A stretch of DNA of 64,000 bases from Notospermus geniculatus. Lineage: Eukaryota > Nemertea > Pilidiophora > Heteronemertea > Lineidae. Of the stretch, positions 62,373 to 64,000 are shown one piece after another. How positions within the stretch are numbered: position 1 is the stretch's first letter; the number at the start of each line of letters is the position of its first letter. The notes beneath the pieces are model-generated. The model was not told the origin of the DNA and ran no database searches. It saw nothing but the letters and a program-made list of their open reading frames with translations. The translations under genes were made by a program, and so were the position numbers. The stretch is taken from positions 69,010 through 133,009 of the forward strand of contig NMRB01000398.1 in NCBI GenBank assembly GCA_002633025.1. The letters run 5' to 3'.

Positions 62373-64000
62373 TGACTGTCCCGTTTATAGTGTATGATAT
62401 AGGGTATTGATGGTTTCCTAACCGCAACAGTACACATTTAGAAGGATTAAACTCGAGCTGCCATGTCTTTGACCATTTCTCCAGGATATTTATATCCCTT
62501 TGAAGCTGATGGCAATCTTCCACTGATCTTATATCTCTGTATAACTTGACGTCATCAGCAAACCTACATAAGGTGCTGTTGACTTCCTTTGGTAGGTCAT
62601 TGATGAACATGAGGAAAAGGATCGGGCCCATTACACTACCTTGGGGTACACCACTGTGTACATCCTTGATACTGGAGGTTGCAGAACCAACCCTCACAAA
62701 CTGGCTTCTCTTCCTTAGGAAGTCCTCAATCCATATGATTGTCTGTTTTGCCAAACCAAAGCCCTCAATTTTCTTCAGTAGTCTTTGGTGCGGAACACTG
62801 TCGAAAGCCTTTTTAAAGTCGAAATACAAAACGTCTACTCCCTTGCCCTCATCAACCGCCTTCGACCAATCTTCGATGCATCTAATCAAGTTTAATGTGG
62901 TGCTCCTAGCCGGAACAAAGCCATATTGCTGGGATGATAGCAGTTTGTTTTCTGTTAGGAAGTCCATGATTTGATCTCTGATAATNACTTTTTGGGACTA
63001 CGCCGGGCATCAAAAGATATTCTCCACTCATATTCTCGAACAGCTGCTCGTATCTCCTTGCGAGCTCTTCTACGCTGGACAGTGTATTCAATGTAGTCCG
63101 CTGCCTCTTTGGTCTCCATGTATCTTTTAAAAGCCGCTCTTTTCTTACGTACTTTTTTCATCGCCCTCTCATTGAGCCATAAGGCCTTCCGACGTTTAGA
63201 GGACGTACTAACTAGTCTTCGTTTTGGTACATGACGTTCCATCACCTTGTAGATACTGGATTTTACGTGACTCCAAGCATCTTCTACTGTCCTATCCCTT
63301 ATTGTGTCTGCTAGATTCAATACTCCAAATTCTAGCCTCATGGCATCAAAGTTTGCCTTATGTTAAAGTTCCATTTGTTCTGAGTATAAGGTGGCGTGGG
63401 GACTTGGTTACCTCTTATGTTAATTTTGGTAAGCAGGATACAATGGTCACTTAAACCAAGTCCCGACTGATGTTTTATTTCATCCACAATATCTTGACCT
63501 CTAGTAAGAATCAGATCATCAAGGGTAGGTCGTTGGTTTTCTCGAAATCTAGTTGGTTCATTTACATGCTGAGTCAGCTGGCTGTCTAGGAAAAGATTCG
63601 GAAACAAGGTTGCGGGGTGTGCTGCCGACCTACTACTTTGAAGGGTCCTCCAGTCGATCTCATTGATATTAAAATCACCACAGATTACTAGATCATAATT
63701 TTGGGGTGTGTGATTTATCACATGCTTGAGGTGTTCCAATAAGTCTGCATTATTTTGCTGGGTGTTACTAGGGCTGCGATATACACATCCGACGCGTGTT
63801 TTTTGGCGCCCCTGTGTGATATCGCACCAAATTGTATCTTTCACTGATTTTGACGGAAGGAATAGATCCACCCTTATACCTTTTCTTACATATATGCAGA
63901 CTCCTCTCCCCAACCTAAAATCACTCGTAAAACACTCATAATCAGAAATCATTATGTCTTCCTTGTGGAGTAATGCACGAGAGTTTTTTGGTTTGACTTC
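62373..64000 (-). pseudogene. CR1/L2-like LINE, endonuclease and reverse transcriptase
   Basis: Runs off the right edge on the minus strand. Endonuclease part (about 63950-63350): VGCVYRSPSN, LVICGDFNINEIDW, LSDHCILL. A frame change near 63345 precedes a basic linker (RRKALWLNERAMKK). A single N at 62986 sits where about 100 residues are missing. Then the reverse transcriptase: SQQYGFVPARSTT, YFDFKKAFDSVPH, GVPQGSVMGPILF, CRFADDVKLY (catalytic ADD), ending at NGTVI where the Harbinger element cuts in. It continues at 51673. Confidence 0.8.

Overview
This is eukaryotic, animal DNA. Genes are split by GT-AG introns. Short palindromes such as TAGGCCTA and ACATGTA recur throughout. The mobile elements are a typical animal set: CR1/L2-like LINEs, BEL/Pao, Penelope-like, PIF/Harbinger, hAT, Crypton and many MITEs. 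The one convincing host gene encodes a PAN domain followed by a C-type lectin-like domain. An invertebrate deuterostome (amphioxus, hemichordate or echinoderm) fits best, but the sequence alone does not decide. The assembly is draft quality: one run of N, several single Ns beside broken open frames, and long poly-G/C tracts.

0-9 kb: a palindromic AT-rich repeat, a foldback element, a possible two-gene element (a chromo-barrel-like exon at 3.8-4.5 kb and a 765-residue putative DDE transposase at 4.8-7.1 kb), and a 1-kb foldback. 9-15 kb: a MITE, a THAP exon, and a LINE whose reverse transcriptase is split by a decayed BEL/Pao fragment carrying two internal tandem duplications. 15-18 kb: the C-terminal exon of a Crypton tyrosine recombinase and a second, unclassified DDE-type transposase. 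19-23 kb: mostly inverted-repeat MITEs.

23.4-36.3 kb: the PAN/C-type-lectin gene, with three phase-compatible exons on the + strand. Its introns are full of MITEs and a whole PIF/Harbinger transposon. The transposon's two genes, transposase (-) and MADF-BESS protein (+), lie on opposite strands with interleaved exons. 37-49 kb: no convincing genes; nested foldback elements whose insertion points can often be read from target-site duplications or from empty-site copies elsewhere in the window, plus a tRNA-derived SINE.

50-64 kb: a decayed gene, then a CR1/L2-like LINE (-) cut in two by a 10.7-kb PIF/Harbinger element at 51677-62369, flanked by TAA duplications. That element carries its own transposase (+) and MADF-like partner (-). 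It has been invaded by a Penelope-like GIY-YIG fragment, an hAT transposon and at least two MITEs.

The main theme is mobile elements inside mobile elements. Many of the MITEs end in AGGCC- or AGCC-type termini and are flanked by TAA or TTA, as PIF/Harbinger insertions are. They may be non-autonomous clients of transposases like the two complete systems in this window.
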